From NCBI RefSeq assembly GCF_030315975.1, contig NZ_JASXSZ010000001.1, positions 682,001 to 746,000 of the forward strand: 64,000 bases of DNA. Direction: 5' to 3'. This DNA is from Microbacterium candidum (GTDB lineage: Bacteria > Actinomycetota > Actinomycetes > Actinomycetales > Microbacteriaceae). The notes under the pieces were generated by a model. That model saw only the letters and a program-made list of their open reading frames with translations. It had not been told where the DNA came from and made no database searches. The position numbers and the translations under genes were made by a program. Positions 8,661 to 17,571 of the stretch are shown here, piece by piece. The first letter of the stretch is position 1. Every line of letters begins with the position of its first letter.

Positions 8661-9563
8661 TCAGCCCCTGTCCGCGATGGCGCCGCGGGGGACCACGACG
8701 ACGGGCACGGGGGAGCTCCGCACGATCTTCGCCGCCCGTGATCCGAGGAACACGCGGGCCAGCGGCCCGAGGCTGCTCGACCCGACGACGAGCAGCTCAT
8801 CGGGCAGCCAGTCGACGTCGCCGATGGACGCGTCCCACGTGTCGCCGACGCCGATCACGGTGTCGGCGATCCGCGGCGGGTCCGGGAGGGCGGAGACGTC
8901 GGACAGCACCCGCTGCGCCTGGCGGCGGACGTCGGCGGTCCACGTGCCCGCGATGCTCTGTTCGGCGTCGAACCCGGCGCCCGAGGTGCCCGACTCGCGC
9001 GGGACGACCGCGAACGACGCGGCGCGCAGTTCGGCGCCCATCGAGGCCGCGACCTCCGCTGCTCCCAGCACGAGCTCCGTCGACGAGCCGGTCCCGCGGT
9101 ACGCGGCGGTCACCCGGCCGACGCGCGCACCCTCCGCCGAGCGGTAACCGCGCGGGGCGATCGCCACGGGCACGGGAGAGGCGTGCAGCAGTGTGTCGCT
9201 CTCGGAGCCGAGGGCGATGCGCCCCACCGGCCCGTTCGTCGACGAGCCCACTACGACGAAGGTCGCGTCACGCTGCTCGACGACCTCGACGAGTCCTCGC
9301 CGCGCCGACGGCGCCTCATGCAGGACGTACTCGGCCGGGACGGACCCGTCGATCACCGCAGCGGCGTGGTCCAGCGCGTGGTTCGCATTGTCCCGGGTGT
9401 ACCGCTGCCACTCGGCGTCGGCCGGCCCCGCGGTCGTCGGCCACGAGCTCGGGACGACGGCGACCACGACGAGTCCGGTGCCGATCGACCGCGCGAGCAC
9501 GGCTGCCAGATGGAGGACGGATGCCGATCGGTGTCCGGGGTCGACCCCGACGACGATGCTCAT
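8661..9563 (-). CDS. Universal stress protein, tandem UspA domains
   Basis: 300-aa cytosolic protein with two UspA folds (about residues 1-148 and 155-300). Each ends in the nucleotide-binding signature G-2x-G-9x-G(S) followed by PVPV: VGSSTNGPVGRIALGSESDT and VGSSSLGPLARVFLGSRAAK, so ATP binding is expected. ATG 9563 overlaps the stop of the upstream permease by 4 bp (ATGA), so the two are translationally coupled. Fusing stress protein, permease and decarboxylase in one operon points to stress (perhaps acid) physiology. Its biochemical activity is not predictable. Confidence 0.92.
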   Translation of the reverse strand: MSIVVGVDPGHRSASVLHLAAVLARSIGTGLVVVAVVPSSWPTTAGPADAEWQRYTRDNANHALDHAAAVIDGSVPAEYVLHEAPSARRGLVEVVEQRDATFVVVGSSTNGPVGRIALGSESDTLLHASPVPVAIAPRGYRSAEGARVGRVTAAYRGTGSSTELVLGAAEVAASMGAELRAASFAVVPRESGTSGAGFDAEQSIAGTWTADVRRQAQRVLSDVSALPDPPRIADTVIGVGDTWDASIGDVDWLPDELLVVGSSSLGPLARVFLGSRAAKIVRSSPVPVVVVPRGAIADRG

Positions 9564-11059
9564 GGCTGGTCCGCGTTCCGGCGTGCGGCGCCCGCCTCGC
9601 GGATCTCGCGGGTGCTCGGCTGGGCCACGTTCGTCGTGTAGGCGACGTCCGCCTCGACGACGGGGTGGCCGACCTCGAGCTCGGAGTGCTTCCGGCCGTA
9701 GAACCAGTAGAAGACGAGGAACGCGAGCGTCCAGATGAGGAACACCACGATGGTGATCAGGCGCAGCTGGGTGATGATCGCGATGCAGCCGATGATCGAC
9801 AGGATCGGGATCGTCCAGCCGAACGGCAGCTTGAACCCGCGCTCCAGGTGCGGTTCGCGCACCCGCAGGATGATCACGCCGACCGACACCACGATGAACG
9901 CGACGAGCGTGCCGATCGAGGTCATCTCGGCGAGGAAGTTGATCGGCACGACGGCGGCGAGGATGCTGGTCGCGATCATGACGATGACGGTGTTCTGCAC
10001 CGGCGTCATCGAGCGCGGATTGACCTTCGCGAAGACCTTCGGCACCGTGCCGTCGCGCGACATCGCGAACAGGATGCGGGTCTGGCCGTACAGGACGACG
10101 AGGGTCACCGAGAAGATCGAGATGATCGCCCCGATCGCGATGACGGTTCCCGGCCAGCTCGAGTGGAGGATGTTCTGCAGGATGACGGCGAGACCCGCAT
10201 CCTGACCGGCGAACTTCGCCGGCGCCTGCGCGCCGAGGGCTGCGAGGCAGGTCAGCACGTACAGCGCGATGATGATGCCGAGCGCGAAGATGATGGCGAG
10301 CGGCAGGTTCCGCTTCGGGTTCTTCGCTTCCTCACCGGCTGTGGAGACGGCATCCAATCCCACGAACGAGAAGAAGATGATGCCGGCGCCGCCCACGATG
10401 CCGGCGAAGCCCGCCGGGGCGAAGTTGTGGAAGTGGTCCGCGTTCCAGCCGGTGAACGCCACCGCGCAGAAGAACAGCACGACCGCGATCTTGATGACCA
10501 CCATGATGCTGTTCACCGTGGTCGACTCGCGAGCGCCGCGCAGCAGGAGGAGCGAGCACAGCACGATGACGATGACGGCGGGGATGTTGACGATCCCGCC
10601 CTGCTCAGGAGCCTGGGAGAGCTGCACCGGGAGCTGCCACCCGAACAGGTTCTGCAGGAGCTGGTTGACGTACTGCGACCAGCCGACCGCGACCGCCGCC
10701 GTCGACACGCCGTACTCCAGCAGGAGACAGGCTCCGACCGCCATGGCCGTGCCCTCGCCGAGCGTCGCATACGCGTACGAGTACGTCGATCCGGAGACGG
10801 GTACCGCGCCGGCCATCTCGGCGTAGCAGAGGGCGGTGAGGCCCGCCACGACGCCGCCGATGACGAACGACCAGATGACCGCGGGCCCGGCGACGGGAAC
10901 TGCCTGCGACAGGATGAAGAAGATGCCGGTGCCGAGGGTGCCGCCGACGCCGATCATCGTCAGCGAGAAGAGCCCGATGCTCCTCTTCAGGTGCACTTCG
11001 TCGGCGCCGACGGGCGTCGTCGGCTTCCGGCGCAGCAGCTGCTGGGCGATTGTGGGCAT
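9560..11059 (-). CDS. APC-family amino acid permease
   Basis: 499-aa inner-membrane transporter with about 12-14 hydrophobic segments. The start SIGLFSLTMIGVGGTLGTGIF is the helix-1 substrate-binding signature of the cationic amino-acid/APC group, and helix 6 reads FFSFVGLDAVSTAGEEAKNP. AAGGAGA is seven bases before ATG 11059. It lies 58 bp downstream of an Orn/Lys/Arg-type decarboxylase and overlaps the uspA-like gene by 4 bp. Context suggests uptake of the decarboxylase substrate or amino acid/amine exchange, by analogy with known decarboxylase/antiporter pairs. Substrate not determined. Confidence 0.9.
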   Translation of the reverse strand: MPTIAQQLLRRKPTTPVGADEVHLKRSIGLFSLTMIGVGGTLGTGIFFILSQAVPVAGPAVIWSFVIGGVVAGLTALCYAEMAGAVPVSGSTYSYAYATLGEGTAMAVGACLLLEYGVSTAAVAVGWSQYVNQLLQNLFGWQLPVQLSQAPEQGGIVNIPAVIVIVLCSLLLLRGARESTTVNSIMVVIKIAVVLFFCAVAFTGWNADHFHNFAPAGFAGIVGGAGIIFFSFVGLDAVSTAGEEAKNPKRNLPLAIIFALGIIIALYVLTCLAALGAQAPAKFAGQDAGLAVILQNILHSSWPGTVIAIGAIISIFSVTLVVLYGQTRILFAMSRDGTVPKVFAKVNPRSMTPVQNTVIVMIATSILAAVVPINFLAEMTSIGTLVAFIVVSVGVIILRVREPHLERGFKLPFGWTIPILSIIGCIAIITQLRLITIVVFLIWTLAFLVFYWFYGRKHSELEVGHPVVEADVAYTTNVAQPSTREIREAGAARRNADQP

Positions 11060-11117
11060 ACCAGTCTCCTTCGATTGGTGGATTCCGCCGGGTCTCGGGT
11101 GACCCGGGTGCGGGAGT

Positions 11118-12698
11118 TCAGTCGCGCGTCACGCGCATGTGCGCGACGCGGCTGTCGACGGCGCCGCGGACGTAGCCGCTCGGCGAGGCGGCGACGGCCT
11201 GCAGGAACGCCACCGTCTCGGCCGTGATCTCCTCACCCGGGATCACGTTCGGGATGCCGGGCGGGTAGGCCGCCAGGCTGTCGGCGGAGATGCGCCCGAC
11301 CGCCTCGGCCGCGGGGACGAGCTCGGTGTCGGCGAAGAAGGCGTCGCGCGGCAGCATGCGGAGGCGGCCGGAGGCGGGCAGCGCCGGGAAGTGCGCGGCG
11401 TCCTCGGTCGCGCGCTCCGCGTCGGCCTCGGCGGACTCGACCGCGGCGACGAGCGCCCGCAGTGTCGCGTCGAGATCCGGCGTCTTGCCCGCGCCGATGA
11501 GCGCGACGATGGAGGTGGCGGTGGACATCTCGACGAAGATCGCGTCGACGTCGATGAGGCGCTGGCGCAGCCAGTGGCCCGTCACACCGGTCGCCGACAC
11601 GTCGATCGGGATGCGCAGCGGGTCGGTGCCGACGATGTCGTCGAACGCGCCGAAGCCGTCGCTCAGGACCGCGAAGCGGGGATCCTCGCGCAGTGCCGCG
11701 CGGAAGGCGTCCGCGGCGGCGATCGAACGGCCGATGAGATCCTCGCCCGTGGCGAGCGAATGGCGCGCGATGTCGAGGGAGCCCAGCAGCAGCGCGGAGG
11801 ACGACGTGGAGGCGGTCATCGCGACCGCGCGCTCGATGAGCGGCTCGAGCCGGTCGGCGAACGGGCCGTCGCCGAGGTGCAGCATCGCGGACTGCGTCAG
11901 CGAGCCGCCGAGCTTGTGCGTGCTCGAGACGACGAGATCGGCGCCGAGGCGCGCGGGCGACTCGGGAAGATCGGGGTGGAAGCCGAAGTGCGGACCCCAC
12001 GCGCCGTCCACGATGAGAGGGGCGCCGTGCGCGTGGGCGACGCGGGCGAGGCCCGCGACGTCGGCCACGGATCCGAAGTAGCTCGGCGAGATGACGTAGA
12101 CGGCGTCGGCGGGGCGGCCTTCGCGCTCGGCGGCGTCGAGCGCGGCGTCGAGCGCCGCGGGGGAGACGCCGTGCGCGATGCCGTGGTGCAGGTCGACCGA
12201 CGGCAGGACGAAGGCGGGTGCGAGGCCCGCCGACAGGATGCCGTCGCTGAAGCTCGAGTGCGCGCTCCGCTGCGACAGGATGTTCGCGCCGAGGCTGCGC
12301 ACGGCGAGCGCCGCGACCCGGTTGGCCTGCGAGGCGCCGCCGGTGAGGAACCACGTGCGGCGGGCTCCCCACGCCTCGGCGGCGAGGTCGAGCGACCGCG
12401 AGAGCGGCGATCCGTCGCCGAGGTCGATGTCATCCATGAGCATCGGGACGTCGAGTTCCAGCGGTCGCGTGCCGATGAAGTCGGCGAGCCGCGCGCTGAG
12501 GCCGAGGTCGTTGCCGCCGTGGCCGGGGACCATCAGCTGGATCGGCCCGCGCGCGACGTGGCGCTCGAGCGCGTCGGCATACGGCGTCTCCCACTGACGG
12601 AGATCCGTGGATGCGGAGGACGGCAGCGGACGCGATCGGTCGATCGTCGCGGACTCGGAGGACAGCAGCATCCCACCATCGTCATCCGAGACACCCAC
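11118..12698 (-). CDS. PLP-dependent Orn/Lys/Arg-type amino acid decarboxylase
   Basis: 526-aa fold-type I PLP enzyme of the Orn/Lys/Arg decarboxylase major-domain family, which removes CO2 from a basic amino acid to give an amine. The PLP lysine is Lys262 in SSTHKLGGSLTQSAML, matching the family STHK..(A/G)LTQ.(S)ML signature. Asp231 in IVDGAWGPHFGFH is the pyridine-nitrogen ligand and LTGGASQANRVA is the phosphate-binding start. Length fits the short biosynthetic class lacking the wing domain. First gene of an operon with permease and uspA; divergent from a LysR gene with a palindrome between. Which amino acid is used is uncertain. ATG 12698 used; ATG 12671 is an alternative. Confidence 0.85.
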   Translation of the reverse strand: MGVSDDDGGMLLSSESATIDRSRPLPSSASTDLRQWETPYADALERHVARGPIQLMVPGHGGNDLGLSARLADFIGTRPLELDVPMLMDDIDLGDGSPLSRSLDLAAEAWGARRTWFLTGGASQANRVAALAVRSLGANILSQRSAHSSFSDGILSAGLAPAFVLPSVDLHHGIAHGVSPAALDAALDAAEREGRPADAVYVISPSYFGSVADVAGLARVAHAHGAPLIVDGAWGPHFGFHPDLPESPARLGADLVVSSTHKLGGSLTQSAMLHLGDGPFADRLEPLIERAVAMTASTSSSALLLGSLDIARHSLATGEDLIGRSIAAADAFRAALREDPRFAVLSDGFGAFDDIVGTDPLRIPIDVSATGVTGHWLRQRLIDVDAIFVEMSTATSIVALIGAGKTPDLDATLRALVAAVESAEADAERATEDAAHFPALPASGRLRMLPRDAFFADTELVPAAEAVGRISADSLAAYPPGIPNVIPGEEITAETVAFLQAVAASPSGYVRGAVDSRVAHMRVTRD

Positions 12699-12726
12699 CG
12701 CAGGAATCCCCCGAAGTTCGCGCAGG

Positions 12727-12745
12727 CCACATATTCTGTATGTGG
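12727..12745. promoter_or_regulatory. Putative LysR-type operator
   Basis: Perfect inverted repeat CCACATA-TTCTG-TATGTGG, with the T-N11-A spacing of LysR regulator boxes, between the divergent decarboxylase (start 28 bp away) and LysR gene (start 46 bp away). Its A+T content stands out from the surroundings. Confidence 0.7.
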
Positions 12746-12791
12746 CTCAGTCCTCTGGCGGGCCATTATCTACACAGAAAGTTGATATCCC

Positions 12792-13733
12792 ATGGTCGAT
12801 CTGCGCCAGTTCGAGGCGCTCAGGGCGGTGCATGCGGAGGGCTCCGTCACGGCCGCTGCGCGCCGGCTCGGCTGGGGCCAGCCGACCGTCGACTACCACC
12901 TGAAGAACCTCGAGCGGCTGATCGGCTCGCCCGTCCTCGTGCGCTCGCCGCGAGGCAGCCGGCTCACCCCCGTCGGGATGCTCCTGGTCGATCGCGCGCA
13001 GGAGATCCTCACGCTGAGCGAGCGAGCCGTGCGGGACGCGCGGGAGCTCACGCAGATGGGTCGCGTGCGCCTGCGGTTCGGCACGTTCCCGACCGCCGCC
13101 GCGAAGATCCTGCCGTCCGTCGCCGCGCGGCTCACCGACCTCGGCATCGAGATGGACGCCGTGCTCGACGAGGTCCCCTCGCTCGTCGACCGCATCAACC
13201 GCGGCGCGCTGGACGCGGCCATCGTCTACACCGTGCCCGGGTACGAACTGCCGTTCCGGCCGCACGTCGCGTGGCGCGAGGTGCACCGCGATCCGCTCAT
13301 GCTGGCGCTGCCTGTGGGGCATCGGCTCGCCTCCCGCAGCTCGGTCGACGTGGCGGCGCTGCTCTCACTGGGCAATGAGCGCTGGCTCTTCGCCACGGCC
13401 GCGGACGACCCCATGGACACGATCGTCGTCGACGCCTTCGCCGCCGAAGGGCACACGCTGGAGGTCGCCATCCGGACCGACGACTTCCAGGTCATGCTCG
13501 GAATGGTGGCCGCCCGCATGGTCGTCGGCCTCGTTCCGGGACTCGTGCCGGGTGGTGCTCATCCGGGCATCGTCCTGCGGCCGATCGACGATCCGTCGTT
13601 CGTGCGCTCGATTCTCGTCGCGACCCCCGGGGAGGGGTCCCCGCGCCAGCCGTCCGCAGCCGTGCGCCAACTCGTCGCGGCGATCCGCGATGCGTTCGCC
13701 GCCCCGCCGACGGGCTGGGCCGAGGGCGACTGA
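12792..13733 (+). CDS. LysR-family transcriptional regulator (next to decarboxylase operon)
   Basis: 313-aa LysR-type regulator. N-terminal winged helix at about residues 1-60 (LRQFEALRAVHAEGSVTAAA, then LGWGQPTVDYHLKNLE), followed by the effector-binding domain (residues about 90-300). Divergent from the decarboxylase operon with a good LysR box at 12727-12745, so it likely controls that operon and itself. The co-inducer is probably the amino acid or amine handled by the operon (inference). The Shine-Dalgarno before ATG 12792 is weak (AGAAAG). Confidence 0.92.
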   Translation: MVDLRQFEALRAVHAEGSVTAAARRLGWGQPTVDYHLKNLERLIGSPVLVRSPRGSRLTPVGMLLVDRAQEILTLSERAVRDARELTQMGRVRLRFGTFPTAAAKILPSVAARLTDLGIEMDAVLDEVPSLVDRINRGALDAAIVYTVPGYELPFRPHVAWREVHRDPLMLALPVGHRLASRSSVDVAALLSLGNERWLFATAADDPMDTIVVDAFAAEGHTLEVAIRTDDFQVMLGMVAARMVVGLVPGLVPGGAHPGIVLRPIDDPSFVRSILVATPGEGSPRQPSAAVRQLVAAIRDAFAAPPTGWAEGD

Positions 13734-13745
13734 GCCTCGTGCGGC

Positions 13746-14774
13746 TCAGGCGGTGGCGCCCGCCGCTGCCAGACGCGCGCGGACGGCGTCGAGGGGGATC
13801 GCGTGGGCCACACGTCCGCTCGCATGCACCTGGGTCGTCGCTGCCAGGACGGAGTTGATGAGCGCCTCCTCGACGGCATCCATCGCCGCCCGGAACATCG
13901 GGGTGAGCTCCGCATCCTGTGGCGGGGAGCCCGCTCCGACCGAGAACGCGATCGCGTAGTCGCCGCTGCCCTGCGCGTAGTCGGCGCCGACGCCGCGCAT
14001 CGCGAACACTGCGCGGCGGGCGACCCGCGCGAGCTGCCGGGCGTCGAGCGGCGCGTCCGTCGCGACGACGATCATGCAGGAGTTCCCGACGGTCTCCGCC
14101 GCCGGCCCCGGGACGAGGTCGCGCGCCGGCATCGGGACGCCTGCGATCGTCAGGGTACCGCTGAAGTTCGACTGCACGATGGCACCCACGGCGAACTCCG
14201 CGTCGCCGACGGGCACGCGGCGCGATGACGTGCCGATGCCGCCCTTGAAACCGAGCGCGACGGTCCCGGAGCCGGCTCCGACGCTGCCCTCCTCGACGGG
14301 TCCCTTGGCGGCCGCGGCGATCGCCGCTTCGACGTGCTCCTCGCCGAGCGGGCGGGAGCGGATGTCGGACAGGAACCCGTCGTTCGTCTCGCCGACGACG
14401 GGGTTGAGCGTCGTGGTGTCCTCGTACCCGGGGCGGGCGAGCATGTGGCCGAGCAGGGCGTCGGCGACGCGGTAGACGGACAGGGTGCTCGTCAGGAGGA
14501 TGGGCGTCTCGATTGCGCCGAGCTCCTGGAGTTGCGTCGCGCCGACGAGCTTGCCGAACCCGTTGCCCACGGCGAGGGCCGCCGGCATCCATCGGCGTTG
14601 CGCGCCCAGCGCCTCCGGGACGATCGCGGTGACACCCGTGTGCAGTCGGTCGGTGTGCACGGTGGCGTGGCCGACGAGCACGCCCGGGACGTCCGTGATG
14701 GTGTTGTGACGTCCGCGCGGGTACGCGCCGGGGCCGATGCCGACGTCGGCGAGCCGTGCTCTTGCGGTGGTCAA
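13746..14774 (-). CDS. P1-family aminopeptidase (DmpA/BapA-like, L-aminopeptidase/D-esterase)
   Basis: 342-aa N-terminal-nucleophile hydrolase that self-cleaves into two chains. The expected cleavage lies between Asn231 and Ser232 in GNSCMIVVATDAPL, the same Asn-Ser type as beta-peptidyl aminopeptidase BapA; the family signature ITDVPGVLVGHAT is at residues 26-38 and VQSNFSG at about 200-206. Family members release N-terminal residues from peptides, amides or beta-peptides, often with relaxed stereochemistry. The start is a TTG at 14774 with GGAGAGAG upstream, overlapping the ATPase stop (TTGA), so it is the coupled last gene of the transporter operon and probably acts on imported substrate. 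Confidence 0.9.
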   Translation of the reverse strand: MTTARARLADVGIGPGAYPRGRHNTITDVPGVLVGHATVHTDRLHTGVTAIVPEALGAQRRWMPAALAVGNGFGKLVGATQLQELGAIETPILLTSTLSVYRVADALLGHMLARPGYEDTTTLNPVVGETNDGFLSDIRSRPLGEEHVEAAIAAAAKGPVEEGSVGAGSGTVALGFKGGIGTSSRRVPVGDAEFAVGAIVQSNFSGTLTIAGVPMPARDLVPGPAAETVGNSCMIVVATDAPLDARQLARVARRAVFAMRGVGADYAQGSGDYAIAFSVGAGSPPQDAELTPMFRAAMDAVEEALINSVLAATTQVHASGRVAHAIPLDAVRARLAAAGATA

Positions 14775-15535
14775 CGGACTCTCTCCAGGAAGCTGCGGGT
14801 GCGGTCGTTCGCCGGGTCCGTCAGCACCTGCTCGGGGTCGCCCTGTTCGACGACGCGGCCGCCGTCGAAGAACGACAGCGTGTCGGCGACCTCGCGGGCG
14901 AACCCGATCTCATGGGTCACCACGATCATCGTCATGCCGCGACCGGCGAGCGCGCGCATCGTCTCCAGGACCTCGTCGACGAGCTCGGGGTCGAGTGCGC
15001 TGGTCGGCTCGTCGAAAAGCATGAGGTCCGGGTCCATCGCGAGGGCGCGGGCGATCGCGACGCGCTGCTGCTGGCCGCCGGAGAGCTGGTGCGGGCGCTT
15101 GAGCACATGATCGGCGAGGCCAACGCGCGCGAGCTCGAACTCCGCGCGCTCGTGCGCCTCGGCCTTCGGGACGCGCTTCACATGGATGAGGCTTGCCGCG
15201 ACGTTCTCGACCGCGTCCAGGTGCGCGTAGAGGTTGAAGCGCTGGAACACCATGCCGATGCGCGCGCGGAACCGGGCGAAGTCGCGGTCGCGCCACGGAC
15301 GGTAACGCCCGTCCTCCAACGCGTAGCCGACCTGCTCGCCGTCCACGATCAGGCTTCCGCCGTCGACCGTCTCCAGGCCGTTGATCGTGCGCAGGAACGT
15401 GGATTTCCCGGACCCGGACGGCCCGATGATGCAGCTCACCTCTCCTGCCCGGACGGTGAAGTCCACGCCGTGCAGGACTTCGTGGTCGCCGTACGACTTG
15501 GAGAGCCCGCGCGCTTCGACGAGCGTGCCGGTCAT
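14771..15535 (-). CDS. Polar amino-acid ABC transporter ATP-binding protein (GlnQ-like)
   Basis: 254-aa ABC ATPase. Walker A GPSGSGKST, Q-loop MVFQRFNLYAHL, signature LSGGQQQRVAIARAL, Walker [15 protein letters not shown] and the switch His in VVTHEIGFA are all present; the ALDPELV..VL pattern marks the polar amino-acid uptake (PAAT) subfamily. It overlaps the permease stop by 4 bp upstream and the P1 peptidase start downstream. It powers the importer formed with the permease at 15532 and the lipoprotein at 16571. Confidence 0.95.
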   Translation of the reverse strand: MTGTLVEARGLSKSYGDHEVLHGVDFTVRAGEVSCIIGPSGSGKSTFLRTINGLETVDGGSLIVDGEQVGYALEDGRYRPWRDRDFARFRARIGMVFQRFNLYAHLDAVENVAASLIHVKRVPKAEAHERAEFELARVGLADHVLKRPHQLSGGQQQRVAIARALAMDPDLMLFDEPTSALDPELVDEVLETMRALAGRGMTMIVVTHEIGFAREVADTLSFFDGGRVVEQGDPEQVLTDPANDRTRSFLERVR

Positions 15536-16533
15536 GATGCGACCTCCTTCTCGGCCCTGGGGATCTCGGCCCCGGTGATCTCGGCGCCGGCGGGTGCGCG
15601 TCGCCGCTGCACGGGGATGGCACCCGTCGCCATGCGCAGGAGCTGCTGGCTGAAGCCCGGGCCGCGAACGAGCCGCACGCGATCCTGGCCGAAGCGCTTC
15701 TCGAGCAGCGACTGCAGGTACGTCGCCACCGCGGTCAAGAACATGTACCAGATGCTCACCACGATCAGCAGCTCGATGATGAGGTTGTTCTGCTTGTAGA
15801 TGTTGCTGGCGTTGGTCATCAGGTCGTTGCCGGCGACGACGACGATCAGCGAGGTCGTCTTCAGCATCGAGATGAACTCGTTGCCGGTGGGCGGGATGAT
15901 GATGCGCAACGCCTGCGGGAGCACCACGAGCCGCATCGCCTGGCCGCGCGTCATCCCGCCCGCGAGGGCGGCCTCCGTCTGACCGCGGTCGACCGCCTGG
16001 ATGCCGGCCCGCACCGTCTCGGCGAAGTAGGCGGCGAGGTTGAGGCCGAGGCCGAGCAGCGCCGCGACGGAGCCGCTGATGACGACGTTGGTGTCCCACC
16101 GCAGCCCGATCTGCGTGAACGGGATCTGCAGCGTCAGGTAGGGGAGCAGGAACGCGAGGTTGAACCAGAAGATCAGCTGCACGAGCACCGGCGTGCCGCG
16201 GAAGAACCAGATGTAGCCCTCCGCGATCCACTTCAGTACCGGGTTCTTCGACAGCTTCATGACCGCGAGGATCACGCCGAGCACGAGCCCGAGCGCGGTC
16301 GCGGCGACGCTCACCCAGAGCGTCACGACGACGCCGTTCAGGATGCGCGGGGAGAAGAGGTACTCCCACACGTAGCTCCAGCGGATGTGCGGGTTCAGCA
16401 CCACGATCGAGATCGCCCAGCCCACGAGGAGGATGGCGATCGCCCCGACGACCCAGCGTCCGACGTGCCGTCGGGGCACGATCGGCACGGCGGTGCCGTC
16501 CGGCCGGAGGATCGGCTCGTGGCGCGCGCTCAT
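15532..16533 (-). CDS. Polar amino-acid ABC transporter permease
   Basis: 333-aa inner-membrane permease, HisMQ/GlnP type. The signature VWFFRGTPVLVQL-like segment (WFFRGTPVLVQLIFWFN) and the EAA loop ETVRAGIQAVDRGQTEAA, followed by GNEFISMLKTTSL, are present. Longer than simple GlnP proteins through an N-terminal hydrophilic arm and a C-terminal tail of about 50 residues ending in repeated AEI-GA motifs. ATG 16533 used; an in-frame GTG sits at 16542. It starts 37 bp after the binding-protein stop and overlaps the ATPase by 4 bp. A close paralogue is at 48859. Confidence 0.93.
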   Translation of the reverse strand: MSARHEPILRPDGTAVPIVPRRHVGRWVVGAIAILLVGWAISIVVLNPHIRWSYVWEYLFSPRILNGVVVTLWVSVAATALGLVLGVILAVMKLSKNPVLKWIAEGYIWFFRGTPVLVQLIFWFNLAFLLPYLTLQIPFTQIGLRWDTNVVISGSVAALLGLGLNLAAYFAETVRAGIQAVDRGQTEAALAGGMTRGQAMRLVVLPQALRIIIPPTGNEFISMLKTTSLIVVVAGNDLMTNASNIYKQNNLIIELLIVVSIWYMFLTAVATYLQSLLEKRFGQDRVRLVRGPGFSQQLLRMATGAIPVQRRRAPAGAEITGAEIPRAEKEVAS

Positions 16534-16570
16534 GCGCGGCACCGGCGCATCCGGGTCGTCGGGGCCGTCA

Positions 16571-17536
16571 TCACTTGCCGCCGCCGTTGAGGGACGCGGA
16601 ATCGATCGCCATGCCGTTCACGTGGTACGCGGCGAGGATCTTGCCGTAGGTGCCGTCATCCATGAGGGACTGGAGGGCCTTCTGGACGAGGGTTGCGAAG
16701 TCCTTGTGCGCGTTGTCGATCCCGATGCCCCACAGCGACTCGTCGCCGTCGATCTTCACGGCGGCCATGTTGTTGGCGGGGTCGGCGGCCCGGTCTTCGG
16801 CGACCGGGTAGTCGGTGATGGTGGCGACGGCCCGCCCGCTCTGCACGGCGAGGTTCGCCTCGCTGTCGCCCTCGAACTTCAGGGTGTCGTACGCGGCCTT
16901 GCCGGCGGCGGTGCAGTTCGCCGAGTACTGGTCGGCGAGGGCGGCGGACGAGCCGGATGCGACGACCGCGACGGTCTTGCCGCACAGGTCGTTCGGGACG
17001 GAGACGCCCTCGGGGTTGCCCGCCTTCACGAGGAAGGCATTGCCCGCCTTGACGTAGTCGACGAAGGTCGTCGTCTTCTGGCGTTCGGCGTTGTCGGTCA
17101 TCGAGGAGATCAGGGCGTCGTACCGGCCGGAGATGAGGCCCGGGATCATCGAGTTGAACTCCTGGTCCTGGATCGACATCCCGGTGCCGAGCCGGCGCGT
17201 GATCGCCTGCGCGATCGCGGCGTCGACTCCGATGACCTCCTTGCCGTTGGCGCCCCACTCCTCCATGGGCGGGTAGCCGACCGATGTCGTCCACTTGATG
17301 CCTTCGGTGCGCATCGCGTCGGACAACTGGGACGTGAGCGTCTTGTCGGCTTTGACCGATTCGATGACGGACTTGGCCTGCTCGTCGGACGGCACGGGAG
17401 AGGCGGCTGCGGCCGGCGCCGCGTTCTTGGCGCCGGCGTCGCTGAGGCTCTGCGCGCCGCACCCTGCGGCGGCGAGGACGACCATGCCGGTGAGGACGGC
17501 CACCAACGGCATGCGGACGAGGGCTGTGGATCGCAT
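16571..17536 (-). CDS. ABC transporter substrate-binding lipoprotein, family 3
   Basis: 321-aa exported solute-binding protein. A signal peptide with lipobox LAAAGC (lipidated Cys26) is followed by an Ala/Pro-rich linker and an SBP_bac_3 fold, with VIGVDAAIAQAITRRLG and LISGRYDALISSMT as the usual family signatures. Such proteins bind amino acids, opines or short amides. Second gene of the operon, downstream of the amidohydrolase, so its ligand is probably related to the substrate or product of that enzyme and of the P1 peptidase. Ligand not identified. Confidence 0.92.
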   Translation of the reverse strand: MRSTALVRMPLVAVLTGMVVLAAAGCGAQSLSDAGAKNAAPAAAASPVPSDEQAKSVIESVKADKTLTSQLSDAMRTEGIKWTTSVGYPPMEEWGANGKEVIGVDAAIAQAITRRLGTGMSIQDQEFNSMIPGLISGRYDALISSMTDNAERQKTTTFVDYVKAGNAFLVKAGNPEGVSVPNDLCGKTVAVVASGSSAALADQYSANCTAAGKAAYDTLKFEGDSEANLAVQSGRAVATITDYPVAEDRAADPANNMAAVKIDGDESLWGIGIDNAHKDFATLVQKALQSLMDDGTYGKILAAYHVNGMAIDSASLNGGGK

Positions 17537-17571
17537 GAGGGACTCTCTCTGTGGATGGGTTGTGCGGACGT

